Source of the DNA: Danxiaibacter flavus
Lineage (GTDB): Bacteria > Bacteroidota > Bacteroidia > Chitinophagales > Chitinophagaceae
Assembly: GCF_041060425.1 (NCBI RefSeq)
Contig: NZ_JAULBC010000006.1
Location: 496,001 to 560,000 of the forward strand
Direction: 5' to 3'
Length of the DNA: 64,000 bases
Shown here: one piece after another, positions 17,583-26,539 of the stretch
Position numbering within the stretch: the stretch's first letter is position 1
Layout of the letters: each line of letters starts with the position of its first letter
The notes under the pieces: generated by a model
Database searches by the model: none
Seen by the model: only the letters and a program-made list of their open reading frames with translations
What the model was told of the DNA's origin: nothing
Position numbers and translations under genes: made by a program

Positions 17583-19952
17583 ATGTTTAAGAACTATTTC
17601 AAAACCGCCTGGAGAAATCTTGCAAAGAACAAGGTTTATAGTTTTTTAAATATCCTCGGCCTTGCCATAGGCATGAGTGTTGCCATGCTGATAGGTTTAT
17701 GGGTGCAGCATGAATTGAGCTACGATTCCTTTAACGTGAACCGTGAGCATATTGCTATGGTGATGAAAAAGACGCTGTTCAATAATGAGAAAGGTACACA
17801 GGCTGGCATATCGCTTCCGTTATATGATGAATTAAAAACAAATTATCCCGAAGTGAAACGGATCACCCGACTTGATTGGGGTGGTAATCACAGTCTTATG
17901 GTTGGTGACAAAAAGCTGAGCAGCAAAGGGCATTTTGCGGATCCGGATTTTTTGAGAATGTTTACTTTTCCGTTAGTTGAAGGACAAGCGGATCTTGTTT
18001 TGAAAGATCCTTATTCTATCGTGCTTACTCAATCATTGTCTAAAAGCCTGTTCGGAGATGCAGATCCTGTCGGAAAGTTTATTAAGCTGGATAATCAGCA
18101 TAACGTTAAGGTGACAGGCGTACTAAAAGATGTTCCTAAAAATTCATCCATTGAATTTGATTTTTTATTGCCTTATGAATTGAATGTACTGACGGATAGT
18201 TTTGTGAAGAATTCGAAAGGTCAATGGCAAAATAATTTTCTTCAAAATTTTGTACAGCTGAATGACGGCGTGACGGTGGAGGCTTTCTCCAGGAAAATAG
18301 CACCGATCATTCAACAGAAATCAAAAGATAAAAAGGAGGGCACCTTGTTTGTCCATCCCATGAAGAAAGGGCATTTGTATAGTGAATTTAAAGACTGGAT
18401 CAATATTGGCGGCACTATCGAATATGTAAAGCTGTTTGCGGTGATCGGCATTTTTGTACTGATTATTGCCTGCATCAACTTCATGAATTTAAGTACAGCT
18501 CGTTCTGAGAAAAGAGCCAAAGAAGTTGCTATAAGAAAAACGGTTGGCTCCCAAAGAAAACAGTTGGTCGTTCAGTTTTTAGGCGAGTCTGTAATTACTG
18601 CTCTTATTGCTTTTGTGTTGTCCTTGTTTATTGTTAAGCTAAGTCTGCCGTGGCTAAGTCAGTTGGGTTTTAAAGACGTGATCTTTAACTTTTCAAATTT
18701 GCCTTTGCTGTTAGTTTTGTTTGCAGGATGCGTTGTTACAGGACTTCTTGCCGGTAGTTACCCGGCGCTGTATCTCTCTGGATTCAAGCCGATCAAGGTG
18801 TTGAAAGGTACATTCAGCGCGGGAAAGGCGGCCAATCTTCCAAGAAAAATCCTGGTGGTAATACAGTTTAGTTTTTCCATCGCGCTCATTATTGGAACCA
18901 TTATCGTCTTTCAGCAAATACAACATGCGCGCAACAGGCCATTGGGATACCGTCCGGATAACCTGATCTCTTTTGGCCTTTCCAATGATCTTACCAAAAA
19001 TTTTGAACCGCTTAAAAGGGATTTGCTGGCAACCGGTTATCTTGAGGCTGTTAGTCGTTCGTCAAGCCCGATGACCGGTGTGTACAATCAATGGGATGAT
19101 TTTTCATGGGAAGGTAAAGACCCGGACAGTCATCCACTCTTTTCTGCGATAATGATAGATCACGATTATGATAAAGCGTCAGGCGTTATTTTGAAAGAAG
19201 GACGTTTCTTTTCGAAAGAATTCCTTACAGATAGCAATGCTGTCGTTTTGAATGAAGCGGCAGTTAAACTAATGGGGTTTAAAAATCCTTTAGGTAAGAT
19301 GATCAGGTTTGCCAATCAACCCATGACCGTTATTGGCGTTGTTCAAAACGTGATCATGGAGGATCCGTTCAGGTCCGTTATGCCTGCAATCATGTTATTC
19401 AGGCCCTATTTTATTTCACAAGGAATGATCCGCTTTAAAACTGGCACAAATCTGCAAAAAGCGCTCGCAGCCATTCAGCCGGTTATGGCAACATATAATC
19501 CCGCTTATCCTTTTGAATACAGGTTTGTGGATGAGGAGTTCAACAAGAAGTTCCAGGCAGAAAACCAGGTTGGTGCATTGTCCCGCATTTTCGCTGCGCT
19601 CGCTATTTTTATCAGTTGCCTGGGTTTGTTCGGATTGGCATCATTTATGGCTGAAAGGCGCACAAAAGAAATAGGTGTGCGGAAAGTGCTTGGCGCATCT
19701 GTTTCCCAATTATGGTTATTGCTATCAAAAGATTTCGTACTGCTCGTGTTTATCAGTTGCCTGATTGCATCTCCGCTGGCCTTATATTTTCTGCAGGACT
19801 GGTTGAAAAAATACGAATACCGCATAGAGATTAGTCCGTTAGTCTTTATATCCGCCGGCATCATCGCGATAATCATAACACTTGCAACGATCAGCTTCCA
19901 GGCCATTAAGGCCGCGTTGGCTAATCCGGTGAAAAGCTTGCGAACTGAATAA
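17583..19952 (+). CDS. ABC transporter permease, FtsX/MacB type (paralog 3)
   Basis: A 789-residue permease with the same plan as its two upstream paralogs. It starts MFKNYFKTAWRNLAKNK and has a first helix at about 22-42, a MacB_PCD-like domain, a membrane block with FMNLSTARSEKRAKEVAIRK, a second extracytoplasmic domain, and a final block with RRTKEIGVRKVLGASVSQ. It ends AALANPVKSLRTE. Unlike the other two it lacks the 29-bp upstream motif; its leader is a heptad array instead. It may be read through from paralog 2. No ATP-binding partner is nearby. Confidence 0.9.
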   Translation: MFKNYFKTAWRNLAKNKVYSFLNILGLAIGMSVAMLIGLWVQHELSYDSFNVNREHIAMVMKKTLFNNEKGTQAGISLPLYDELKTNYPEVKRITRLDWGGNHSLMVGDKKLSSKGHFADPDFLRMFTFPLVEGQADLVLKDPYSIVLTQSLSKSLFGDADPVGKFIKLDNQHNVKVTGVLKDVPKNSSIEFDFLLPYELNVLTDSFVKNSKGQWQNNFLQNFVQLNDGVTVEAFSRKIAPIIQQKSKDKKEGTLFVHPMKKGHLYSEFKDWINIGGTIEYVKLFAVIGIFVLIIACINFMNLSTARSEKRAKEVAIRKTVGSQRKQLVVQFLGESVITALIAFVLSLFIVKLSLPWLSQLGFKDVIFNFSNLPLLLVLFAGCVVTGLLAGSYPALYLSGFKPIKVLKGTFSAGKAANLPRKILVVIQFSFSIALIIGTIIVFQQIQHARNRPLGYRPDNLISFGLSNDLTKNFEPLKRDLLATGYLEAVSRSSSPMTGVYNQWDDFSWEGKDPDSHPLFSAIMIDHDYDKASGVILKEGRFFSKEFLTDSNAVVLNEAAVKLMGFKNPLGKMIRFANQPMTVIGVVQNVIMEDPFRSVMPAIMLFRPYFISQGMIRFKTGTNLQKALAAIQPVMATYNPAYPFEYRFVDEEFNKKFQAENQVGALSRIFAALAIFISCLGLFGLASFMAERRTKEIGVRKVLGASVSQLWLLLSKDFVLLVFISCLIASPLALYFLQDWLKKYEYRIEISPLVFISAGIIAIIITLATISFQAIKAALANPVKSLRTE

Positions 19953-19994
19953 GTTGAAAGTTTTACGTGATACGTTGATCGTAGCGAAAAATTT

Positions 19995-20171
19995 GAACCA
20001 CACAAAGAACACTAAGATGCACTAAGGAATGGTTGAAAAATCGTCCATGCTTCTCAATGTCTACCTGTCTGCGTGGTTGAAATGAAACTTCGTGCTTCTT
20101 TGCGCACTTCGTGTCTTCGTGTTTCAAAAAATCGCTGTGTTTCTCCGCGCCGTTGTGTCTCCGTGGTTCAA
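19995..20171. repeat. Inverted CTTTGTGTCT-type array
   Basis: The left part reads TTTGAACCACACAAAGAACA and CTAAGATGCACTAAGG. The right part (20088-20171) reads CTTCGTGCTTCTTTGCGC, CTTCGTGTCTTCGTG and ends TTGTGTCTCCGTGGTTC. The ends GAACCAC and GTGGTTC face each other, so the locus is an imperfect inverted repeat. It ends 21 bp before the methyltransferase start codon. Confidence 0.7.
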
Positions 20172-20192
20172 AAGCATTATATTGTGTTTCTT

Positions 20193-20993
20193 ATGAGAAT
20201 AGACGCAACAGAAAGAGCAAAGATGCCGGCAGGCACATCGAAAGTTTTAGATAGCAGGAGTTTACAAAACAGTTATTCCACATTGTTGCCCATCTTAAAA
20301 AAAGGCATGCGAGTGCTGGATGTTGGCTGCGGAACCGGCGCCATTTCTGCCGGCATAGCAGAAGTTGTTGGTGACGAAGGGCATGTTGCAGGCATCGATA
20401 GCAGCGATCACCTGATTGCGAAAGGTAAAGCCGACTTTGCTGATATCAAAAATCTTGAGCTCATTGAAGCGAACCTGTTTGAATATGATCCGCCCGGAAA
20501 ATTTGATCTTATTGTTTCCGCACGTGTACTGCAATGGCTGAATAATCCTGAACAGGCTTTAGAGAAATTCAGGACGTTATTAAAACCCGGCGGACAGATC
20601 TCAATATTAGATTACAATCACACAAAGCTCGAATGGACGCCGGGACCTCCGGCAAGCATGAGAAAGTTTTACCAGGCATTTTTAGACTGGCGGGCTGATG
20701 CAGGTATGGATAACGAAATAGCAGATCATCTGCCTCAGCTTTTTGAAAAGCTGGGCTTTCATTCTATCGAAACAATCAATGCTGATGAAATAGCGGAGAA
20801 AGGAGAGGAGTCCTTCGCGGACAAACTCGGTCTATGGTCAAAAGTCGCTGAATTACGCGGTCCACAGGTTGTAAAAAGTGGGTTTGTTTCTGAGGAGGAG
20901 CGCCTTAAAGCAATTGATGAATATAACGCATGGATAAAAGAGGACGCTGAATCGATGATTGTTAAGTTGAAAGATGTGAGAGGGAAGGTATAA
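20193..20993 (+). CDS. Class I SAM-dependent methyltransferase
   Basis: A 266-residue protein from ATG 20193. The frame is open back to 20073, but that part is repeat DNA. Motif I VLDVGCGTGAISAGIAE lies at about residues 41-57, an acidic motif II follows in AGIDSSDHLI, motif III is FDLIVSARVLQWL, and KPGGQISILDY follows, giving a standard UbiE/Methyltransf_11-like Rossmann fold. The C-terminal 90 residues include a helical, acidic region. The substrate is not evident; YafE-like small-molecule methyltransferases are the nearest match by eye. It converges on the malic enzyme gene across a shared terminator. Confidence 0.85.
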   Translation: MRIDATERAKMPAGTSKVLDSRSLQNSYSTLLPILKKGMRVLDVGCGTGAISAGIAEVVGDEGHVAGIDSSDHLIAKGKADFADIKNLELIEANLFEYDPPGKFDLIVSARVLQWLNNPEQALEKFRTLLKPGGQISILDYNHTKLEWTPGPPASMRKFYQAFLDWRADAGMDNEIADHLPQLFEKLGFHSIETINADEIAEKGEESFADKLGLWSKVAELRGPQVVKSGFVSEEERLKAIDEYNAWIKEDAESMIVKLKDVRGKV

Positions 20994-21042
20994 GAGCGAC
21001 TACAATTATTTATCTAATCTTTCACGGGAAAATATAAAACAG

Positions 21043-21069
21043 AAAATGGCGATTTTTAATCGCCATTTT
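21043..21069. terminator. Bidirectional terminator between convergent genes
   Basis: AAAATGGCGATT (21043-21054) and AATCGCCATTTT (21058-21069) form a perfect 12-bp stem with a 3-nt loop, flanked by A-rich and T-rich tails. It lies between the methyltransferase and malic enzyme stop codons and can serve both. Confidence 0.9.
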
Positions 21070-21086
21070 ATATAAGAGACATTTCT

Positions 21087-22259
21087 TTACTTCCTTGCAA
21101 CTCCCGTCATCCTTGCTGCTTCAGCAACGGCATAAGCTACATAAGTGGCCACCCGTTTGTCAAATACATCTGGTATAATATAATCTTCATGTAGCTCATC
21201 GGGTTTAATAATGCCTGCAATGGCTTTGGCTGCTGCTATTTTCATTTCATTGTTGATATCACTTGCCCGGCAATCAAGCGCTCCCCGGAAAATGCCAGGA
21301 AAAGCCAGTACATTATTGATTTGATTTGGAAAGTCTGATCTGCCTGTACCTACAATCCTTGCGCCTGCATGAAGCGCAACATCAGGCATTATTTCCGGCG
21401 TTGGGTTGGCCATCGCGAAAATGATCGGATCAACTGCCATGGATCTTACATCATCTTCGGTCAAAGCATCGGGAGCTGATACACCAATAAAAACATCGGC
21501 GCCTTTTATTACGTCTGAAAGCTTGCCTTTTTTCATTTGCAGGTTAGAGATTTTGGCTATTTCAGTTTTCTCTTTGTTCAAATAGTTCCGGCCTGCATAA
21601 ATGGCTCCGGTCCGGTCGCATTGAATTACTTTTTTCAGGCCCATGTGCATCAATAATTTTGTTATCGCAATGCCGGCTGCGCCCGATCCGTTAACAATGA
21701 CTTCTATATCGCGGATATCTTTATTTACGATTTTGAGTGCGTTAAGCATTGCAGCAAGTGTAACTACCGCGGTTCCATGTTGATCATCATGAAATACCGG
21801 AATGTCGCATTCCTCCTTCAATCTTTGCTCAATTTCAAAACATCGCGGTGCCGAAATATCTTCCAGGTTAATGCCGCCAAAGCTGCCAGAGAGTAATCTT
21901 ACCGTGTTAATAATTTCGTCAACATTTTTAGATCGAATGCACAACGGAATTGCATCTATGCCTGCAAAAGTTTTGAACAAAGCGCATTTGCCTTCCATCA
22001 CCGGCATGCCTGCTTCAGGACCGATATCCCCCAGGCCCAGAACAGCGGTGCCATCGGTAATAACAGCTACCAGGTTGCCTCTTCCTGTGTATGTGTACGA
22101 TAATGTTGTGTCTTCAGCAATTGCCATGCACGGCTCTGCAACGCCTGGCGTGTACGCGATACTCAACTCTTCTCTTGTATTAATGGGCGCTTTACAGCTT
22201 ATGCCAATTTTTCCTGCCCACTCCTCATGCTTTTGTAAAGCCTGCTTTTTTAATATCAT
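21087..22259 (-). CDS. Malic enzyme (NAD(P)-dependent, decarboxylating)
   Basis: A 390-residue protein that oxidatively decarboxylates malate to pyruvate. It has AYTPGVAEPC (substrate-binding Tyr, early), the GLGDIGPEAGMPVMEGK segment, FHDDQHGTAVV with metal-binding acidic residues, the Rossmann motif NGSGAAGIAI, and FAMANPTPEI near the NAD(P) site. There is no C-terminal phosphotransacetylase domain, so it is the short form. I chose ATG at 22259 (MILKKQALQKHEEW). The frame continues upstream to a GTG at 22388, which would add 43 residues overlapping a TAATTTTG promoter-like element. Confidence 0.9.
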   Translation of the reverse strand: MILKKQALQKHEEWAGKIGISCKAPINTREELSIAYTPGVAEPCMAIAEDTTLSYTYTGRGNLVAVITDGTAVLGLGDIGPEAGMPVMEGKCALFKTFAGIDAIPLCIRSKNVDEIINTVRLLSGSFGGINLEDISAPRCFEIEQRLKEECDIPVFHDDQHGTAVVTLAAMLNALKIVNKDIRDIEVIVNGSGAAGIAITKLLMHMGLKKVIQCDRTGAIYAGRNYLNKEKTEIAKISNLQMKKGKLSDVIKGADVFIGVSAPDALTEDDVRSMAVDPIIFAMANPTPEIMPDVALHAGARIVGTGRSDFPNQINNVLAFPGIFRGALDCRASDINNEMKIAAAKAIAGIIKPDELHEDYIIPDVFDKRVATYVAYAVAEAARMTGVARK

Positions 22260-22424
22260 ATTGGAAATGCTTTTGCATTGAATTTTTGTTGTTGCCGAAA
22301 CATGCGGGAATGTTTCAATGGCAACAGGCACCTTATTTAACGCCGTAATTAATCTGCGTTTTTTAGGGTGCACAAAATTATCAAACACAAAAGCCGGGAA
22401 ACATGAATAATGTCATTGTTTGGG

Positions 22425-22585
22425 AATTTTGGTGCGAGGTGTAAGGTGTGAGGTATGGTGCCAGGGGCCGCCCGTCCGAACAGAATCATCATGGCGGATG
22501 TTTGCCTTGATCTTTTCCTGCCCGACTGTCGTCATTCAGGCGGGGGACTTTTGGATCAAGCCAAAAGAACATGAAAAAGAAACGG
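22425..22585. repeat. GGTGTAA heptads plus BIME-like REP pair, copy B
   Basis: GTGCGAG-GTGTAAG-GTGTGAG-GTATGGT heptads (22431-22458) lead into two REP-like palindromes: 22467-22500 (GCCGCCCGTCCGAAC ... GGCGGATG) and 22517-22545 (CCTGCCCGACTG ... TTCAGGCGGGG). The surrounding sequence, including TTGATCTTTTCCTG and GGATCAAGCCAAAAGAAC, matches copy A at 8812-8937 in reverse. Confidence 0.8.
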
Positions 22586-22623
22586 TTTTAACAAAGTTAT
22601 CTGAGGTGAGTTCCAAAAGAAGT

Positions 22624-23283
22624 TTATAAATATGTTACCGGTCTCGTATAATTTATCCATACTTCAGCTACAATAAGATGAAGCGTAAAGCCAATCCAGA
22701 ATGCGGTTCCAAAAAATACATGCGGAGATAAACCTGACAATCCGAAAAATAATCCAATTATCGGACGGATAGTGCTTACTGCCAGGCCGACTGCAAACGC
22801 TCGGATCATCCATTCACGATGAAGCGTTTGATTCTTTCTTAAAATATACCACCACGCGCGGCTTAATGCAACTAGAAAGAAGATCGCAAACAGCATGCTT
22901 CCGGCAGCTTCATTTATACCTCCGATAGGCATCATGATAAATGGCATACAAAGAGCGGAAATACCAACGATATATGAAGCGATGATAAATATTGTGCCGC
23001 TGATCCTGTGAAAGCGAACATGCCTGTTACGGATGCCTGGTATAAATTGCCAGGGACCAAGTATCATAAATAAGGACCCTGGCAGAATGTGCAACAATGT
23101 TATTGCCGGATGTTTTGCAAACCCTGTGTCAAAAGGCGGTTCTCCGTTTGGAGAAAATGAAGGAATAATGCCATAGATCGCGAGAATTCTTCTTGCAATC
23201 ATTGCTATGCCGATTGTTACCAGAACAAACATTATAATGCGCAGTATGCCTGGCAGCTTTTGTATTTGTAATGATTTACTCAT
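22624..23283 (-). CDS. DUF2306 family membrane protein
   Basis: A 219-residue protein with about six transmembrane helices. Conserved histidines of the DUF2306 family appear in the second helix region (HPAITLLHILPGSLFMILGPWQF), in RHVRFHRISG and in QTLHREWMIRAF, consistent with a possible haem- or metal-binding four-helix core. No function is established for the family. It is divergent from the alpha/beta hydrolase gene, with about 230 bp between their start codons. Confidence 0.85.
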   Translation of the reverse strand: MSKSLQIQKLPGILRIIMFVLVTIGIAMIARRILAIYGIIPSFSPNGEPPFDTGFAKHPAITLLHILPGSLFMILGPWQFIPGIRNRHVRFHRISGTIFIIASYIVGISALCMPFIMMPIGGINEAAGSMLFAIFFLVALSRAWWYILRKNQTLHREWMIRAFAVGLAVSTIRPIIGLFFGLSGLSPHVFFGTAFWIGFTLHLIVAEVWINYTRPVTYL

Positions 23284-23514
23284 GTTGCCCTGCTTGTTTT
23301 TATGAAAGTAAGATCATTCAGTATCGGAAATTGATTTTTTATATGAAAGGCAAACACTGTGCGACAAAAGAATTGCAGGCCCGACTGTCGCAAACCACCC
23401 GCTAATTGTCGCTTTCAGTGGTTTAAAAAACATGATCTAAAAAGTAAGTTTGTATTTACGAAGCATACCTCAATATTGGGGCAAAAGAATCAAATCACTT
23501 TTAAAAATAGGGAT

Positions 23515-24399
23515 ATGTGTAGATCAATAAATTCTGTTCGTTTGGTAATAACAGCGTACGCAGTTATGCTGTTGTTTATCTTTAGTAATGCTCTGTTCGC
23601 TCAGAATAGCCAATTACAGACCGGTTACGCCAATGTGAACGGTCTTAAAATGTATTATGAAATGCAGGGTTCCGGAACGCCACTGATTTTGTTACATGGA
23701 GCTTTCATGAACACCGGAACCGCTTTCGGACAGTTGATGCCGGAATTGTCAAAAAAATATAAGGTAATTGCAGTTGATCTGCAGGGGCACGGGCGCACCG
23801 CGGATATCGACCGGCCATTTTCTTTTGAGAGTCTGGCGGACGACGTTGCATCGTTATTGAAGTTTTTAAAAATAGACAGCGCTAACATAATGGGTTATAG
23901 CCTTGGTGGTGGCGTTGCATTACAGGTAGCTATCCGGCATCCGGAAATTGTAAGAAAGCTTGTCATTGTTTCCGCTGTATATAAATTTGACGGATGGTAT
24001 CCGGAGACAAGAACAATATTTCCAACCATTTCAGCGGAAGCGTTCTCCAAAACGCCTTTGAAAACACTTTATGACAGTATAGCTCCTGATCCAAAACATT
24101 TCGAACAATTTGTCAGTAAGATGCGTGATTTTGTTTCTAAGTCGTATGATTTTGGTGCAGACAAAGTAAAAGCCATTAAATCACCGGCATGCATCATTCT
24201 CGGCGACTCCGATGGTGTACAACCAGAACATGCTGCGGAGATGTTCCGGTTGCTGGGCGGCGGACAAATGGGCGATCTTCGTGGCCTTCCAAACTCGCGC
24301 CTCGCCATATTTCCAGCCACAACCCACGTCGGCATCATGATGCACACTGATTGGCTGCTGGCAGTTGTTCCGGATTTTCTTGATGCCCCGATCCATTGA
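23515..24399 (+). CDS. Exported alpha/beta hydrolase
   Basis: A 294-residue protein from ATG 23515, with signal peptide (cleavage near LFAQ). The hydrolase core shows the oxyanion motif ILLHGAFMN, the nucleophile elbow GYSLGG (Ser nucleophile), an acid in GDSDGV and the catalytic His in TTHVGIM. The frame is open to 23359, but that extension lacks homology-like character and carries no signal peptide at its start. It resembles haloperoxidase/esterase-like secreted hydrolases of Bacteroidota; the substrate is unknown. It is monocistronic, followed by a long repeat array. Confidence 0.85.
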   Translation: MCRSINSVRLVITAYAVMLLFIFSNALFAQNSQLQTGYANVNGLKMYYEMQGSGTPLILLHGAFMNTGTAFGQLMPELSKKYKVIAVDLQGHGRTADIDRPFSFESLADDVASLLKFLKIDSANIMGYSLGGGVALQVAIRHPEIVRKLVIVSAVYKFDGWYPETRTIFPTISAEAFSKTPLKTLYDSIAPDPKHFEQFVSKMRDFVSKSYDFGADKVKAIKSPACIILGDSDGVQPEHAAEMFRLLGGGQMGDLRGLPNSRLAIFPATTHVGIMMHTDWLLAVVPDFLDAPIH

Positions 24400-24454
24400 T
24401 GTGACGGTTTCACGCAACGAGCGCAAAGTAGCAGCGACGCAGCGAGACCTGGGT

Positions 24455-24797
24455 TGTTTTAAGTTATACGTTGTACGTTATACGTTTTTCTTAGCGAAGG
24501 GGTGATCGCAATCACAGCTTCGTGCCCTTTCTGCGCTTGCGCGTCTTAACTTCGTGTTTCTTGCGTACTTTGTGTCTTTGTGTTTCAAAATCTTCGTGCT
24601 CCTTTGCGTCTTAGCGGCTTTGTGGCAAAAAAACGTGTTTCTCCGTGCCCTTGTGCCTCCGTGGTTCCAACCCCTTTGTGCATCTTTGCGCCGTAGCGTC
24701 TTTGTGGCAAAACCTTCGTAGTGCTTCTCCATGTCGCTGTGCCTCTGTGGTTCAAAATCCCTTGTGTTTCTCTGTGTCCTTGTGTCTCCGTGGTTCC
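24455..24797. repeat. GTTATAC heptads and a long CTTTGTGTCT-type array
   Basis: GTTATAC-GTTGTAC-GTTATAC-GTTTTT (24463-24488) is followed by about 285 bp of degenerate units such as CTTCGTGCTCCTTTGCGTC, TTAGCGTCTTTGTGGCAAAA and GTGTTTCTCCGTGCCCTTG, the last ending GTGTCTCCGTGGTTC. Two sub-blocks (one ending TGTGGCAAAA, one ending CCGTGGTTC) alternate. It fills most of the 24400-24874 gap and has no credible gene on either strand. Confidence 0.85.
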
Positions 24798-24874
24798 TAA
24801 ACAAGCAGCACAGTACAGGACGACTTAACTAAACCTATCATATATCTTACGCGTGATTTGCATAAATTCCTGAT

Positions 24875-26041
24875 ATGTACAAAAGTTGTTTGCTTGCTAT
24901 AGTCACTCTTATTTGCGTTTCCACATTTTCACAATCTAACGGACATACATCTGCGCAGCCCGCACGACCCGTGAAATTTGTCAAAAAACAGATCGCTGCA
25001 GAAAGTTTTGAATCAGCCGGCGTATTTGATGTCAATAATGATAAAATTCCCGATATAGTTTCAGGTGCATACTGGTATGAAGGACCAGGTTATTTTAAAC
25101 GTCATTTTATTGGAGCGCCCAAACAATTCGGCGAATACTGGGACGACTTTTCAACCATTCCACTTGATGTTAATGGAGATGGTTTGACGGACTTCGTTAC
25201 TGGCGGATGGTTTGGTAAAAGCCTGGTGTGGCGTGAAAATCCGGGTGCGGACAAAGAATGGAAAGAACACTTAATAGCTGAAGCAGGTAATATAGAAACA
25301 ACACGTGGCTGGGATATTGATGGTGACGGTATTGTTGAAATTATACCCAATACACCTAATGATAATTTTGTTATCTACAAACTTGTTACTGATAATAATG
25401 GTAAAGGCACAGGAACATTTAAAGCATATAAAATTATGGATGGCAAGTCCGGTCACGGGCTCGGTTTCGGTGATATTAATGGTGATGGCACAAATGATTT
25501 TGTGTTAAGTGAAGGTTGGCTTGAAGCACCAAAAGATCCATATCAGGGTAAATGGACATTTCACAAGGATTTCAACCTCGGCACTTCGAGTGTACCTATC
25601 ATTATTACCGATGTAAATGGTGATGGCACTGCGGATATCATAGTTGGGCAAGGACACGATTATGGTCTCGATTGGTATGAACAAAAGAAAGGTCAGAAAT
25701 CTGCCTGGATCAAACACTCGATCGATCCATATAATTCACAGTTCCATACCATGCAATGGGTGGATATTGATGGTGACGGGAAAGATGAACTGGTGACCGG
25801 TAAACGTTACCGCGCACACAACGGAAATGATCCGGGTGAAACAGACCCGCTGGGTATTTATTATTATAAATGGAATGGAAGCGCTTTTACAAAACAAATC
25901 ATTAGCTACGGCCCTTTTGGTGAGGGCAAAGGCGCAGGAATTTATTTTAGCATTAATGACCTGACAGGATCCGGCAAAAAAGATATTGTTGTTGCCGGTA
26001 AAGATGGTCTATATGTTTTTTATAATAAAGGTTCGGAATAA
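24875..26041 (+). CDS. Secreted FG-GAP/VCBS repeat protein
   Basis: A 388-residue protein with signal peptide (cleavage near TFSQ, residue 20). It has at least five calcium-binding FG-GAP-type repeats of the form D.(N/D)GDG: DVNGDGLTDFVTGG, DIDGDGIVEIIPN, DINGDGTNDFVLSEGW, DVNGDGTADIIVG and DIDGDGKDELVTG, so a seven-bladed propeller is likely. Such proteins accompany sugar-oxidation and glycan-use genes in Bacteroidota. It precedes the SusC/D genes by about 500 bp and may bind carbohydrate or act as a lyase-like propeller; no catalytic residues can be named. Confidence 0.85.
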   Translation: MYKSCLLAIVTLICVSTFSQSNGHTSAQPARPVKFVKKQIAAESFESAGVFDVNNDKIPDIVSGAYWYEGPGYFKRHFIGAPKQFGEYWDDFSTIPLDVNGDGLTDFVTGGWFGKSLVWRENPGADKEWKEHLIAEAGNIETTRGWDIDGDGIVEIIPNTPNDNFVIYKLVTDNNGKGTGTFKAYKIMDGKSGHGLGFGDINGDGTNDFVLSEGWLEAPKDPYQGKWTFHKDFNLGTSSVPIIITDVNGDGTADIIVGQGHDYGLDWYEQKKGQKSAWIKHSIDPYNSQFHTMQWVDIDGDGKDELVTGKRYRAHNGNDPGETDPLGIYYYKWNGSAFTKQIISYGPFGEGKGAGIYFSINDLTGSGKKDIVVAGKDGLYVFYNKGSE

Positions 26042-26229
26042 AAGACATCGGCTGCTCGATTGCTGTCAGATCAGCTGTATGTGAATTGGCTATTGGATAA
26101 ATAAAAAAAAATTGCGAAAACGCATGAGGCGATTGGAATACCAAGACCATTATTAGCATGATATCCGAATAATAATCACAGTACCTTAAGTGAATAACTG
26201 AATATTAAATAATATAACTGCACATCTCT

Positions 26230-26241
26230 ATAACTAGTTAT
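26230..26241. promoter_or_regulatory. 12-bp palindrome in the susC upstream region
   Basis: ATAACTAGTTAT is a perfect palindrome about 300 bp upstream of susC. The remainder of the 26042-26539 gap is AT-rich, has no array repeats and presumably carries the promoter of the sugar-use operon. An operator role is only suggested. Confidence 0.25.
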
Positions 26242-26539
26242 ATCGGTTGCTTAACCCCTGATCGTTTGAGCTGTGTTTTAATCACAATTTGAACGAGATG
26301 TTTTTTTATTGCATCAGGCTTTCAACTGTTTTTTTCAGCATAAATGATCGCATAATGATATGCTGTGTTCCTTTATTTATAAGCGTTTCGATAAAATGTT
26401 TAATAGTATGAACATAATAGTTTGATGCATTTTTTTTGTTTCGAAAAAAATAAAAATAAAACATGTTTATTTCAGGATGGCTCAGGACGGTTTAACGTAA
26501 AAGAGTTTCTAAGTTTATGTTCTAACAAACTATTGCTAT

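Noticed and set aside
20073..20192. N-terminal extension of the methyltransferase frame
   Set aside because: The extension is made of array DNA (CTTCGTGTCTTCGTG units); the ATG at 20193 gives a normal family start.
24478..24804. 108-codon reverse-strand ORF in the long repeat array
   Set aside because: It is a reading of repeat units; the protein is low-complexity and Arg/Thr/Lys-rich.
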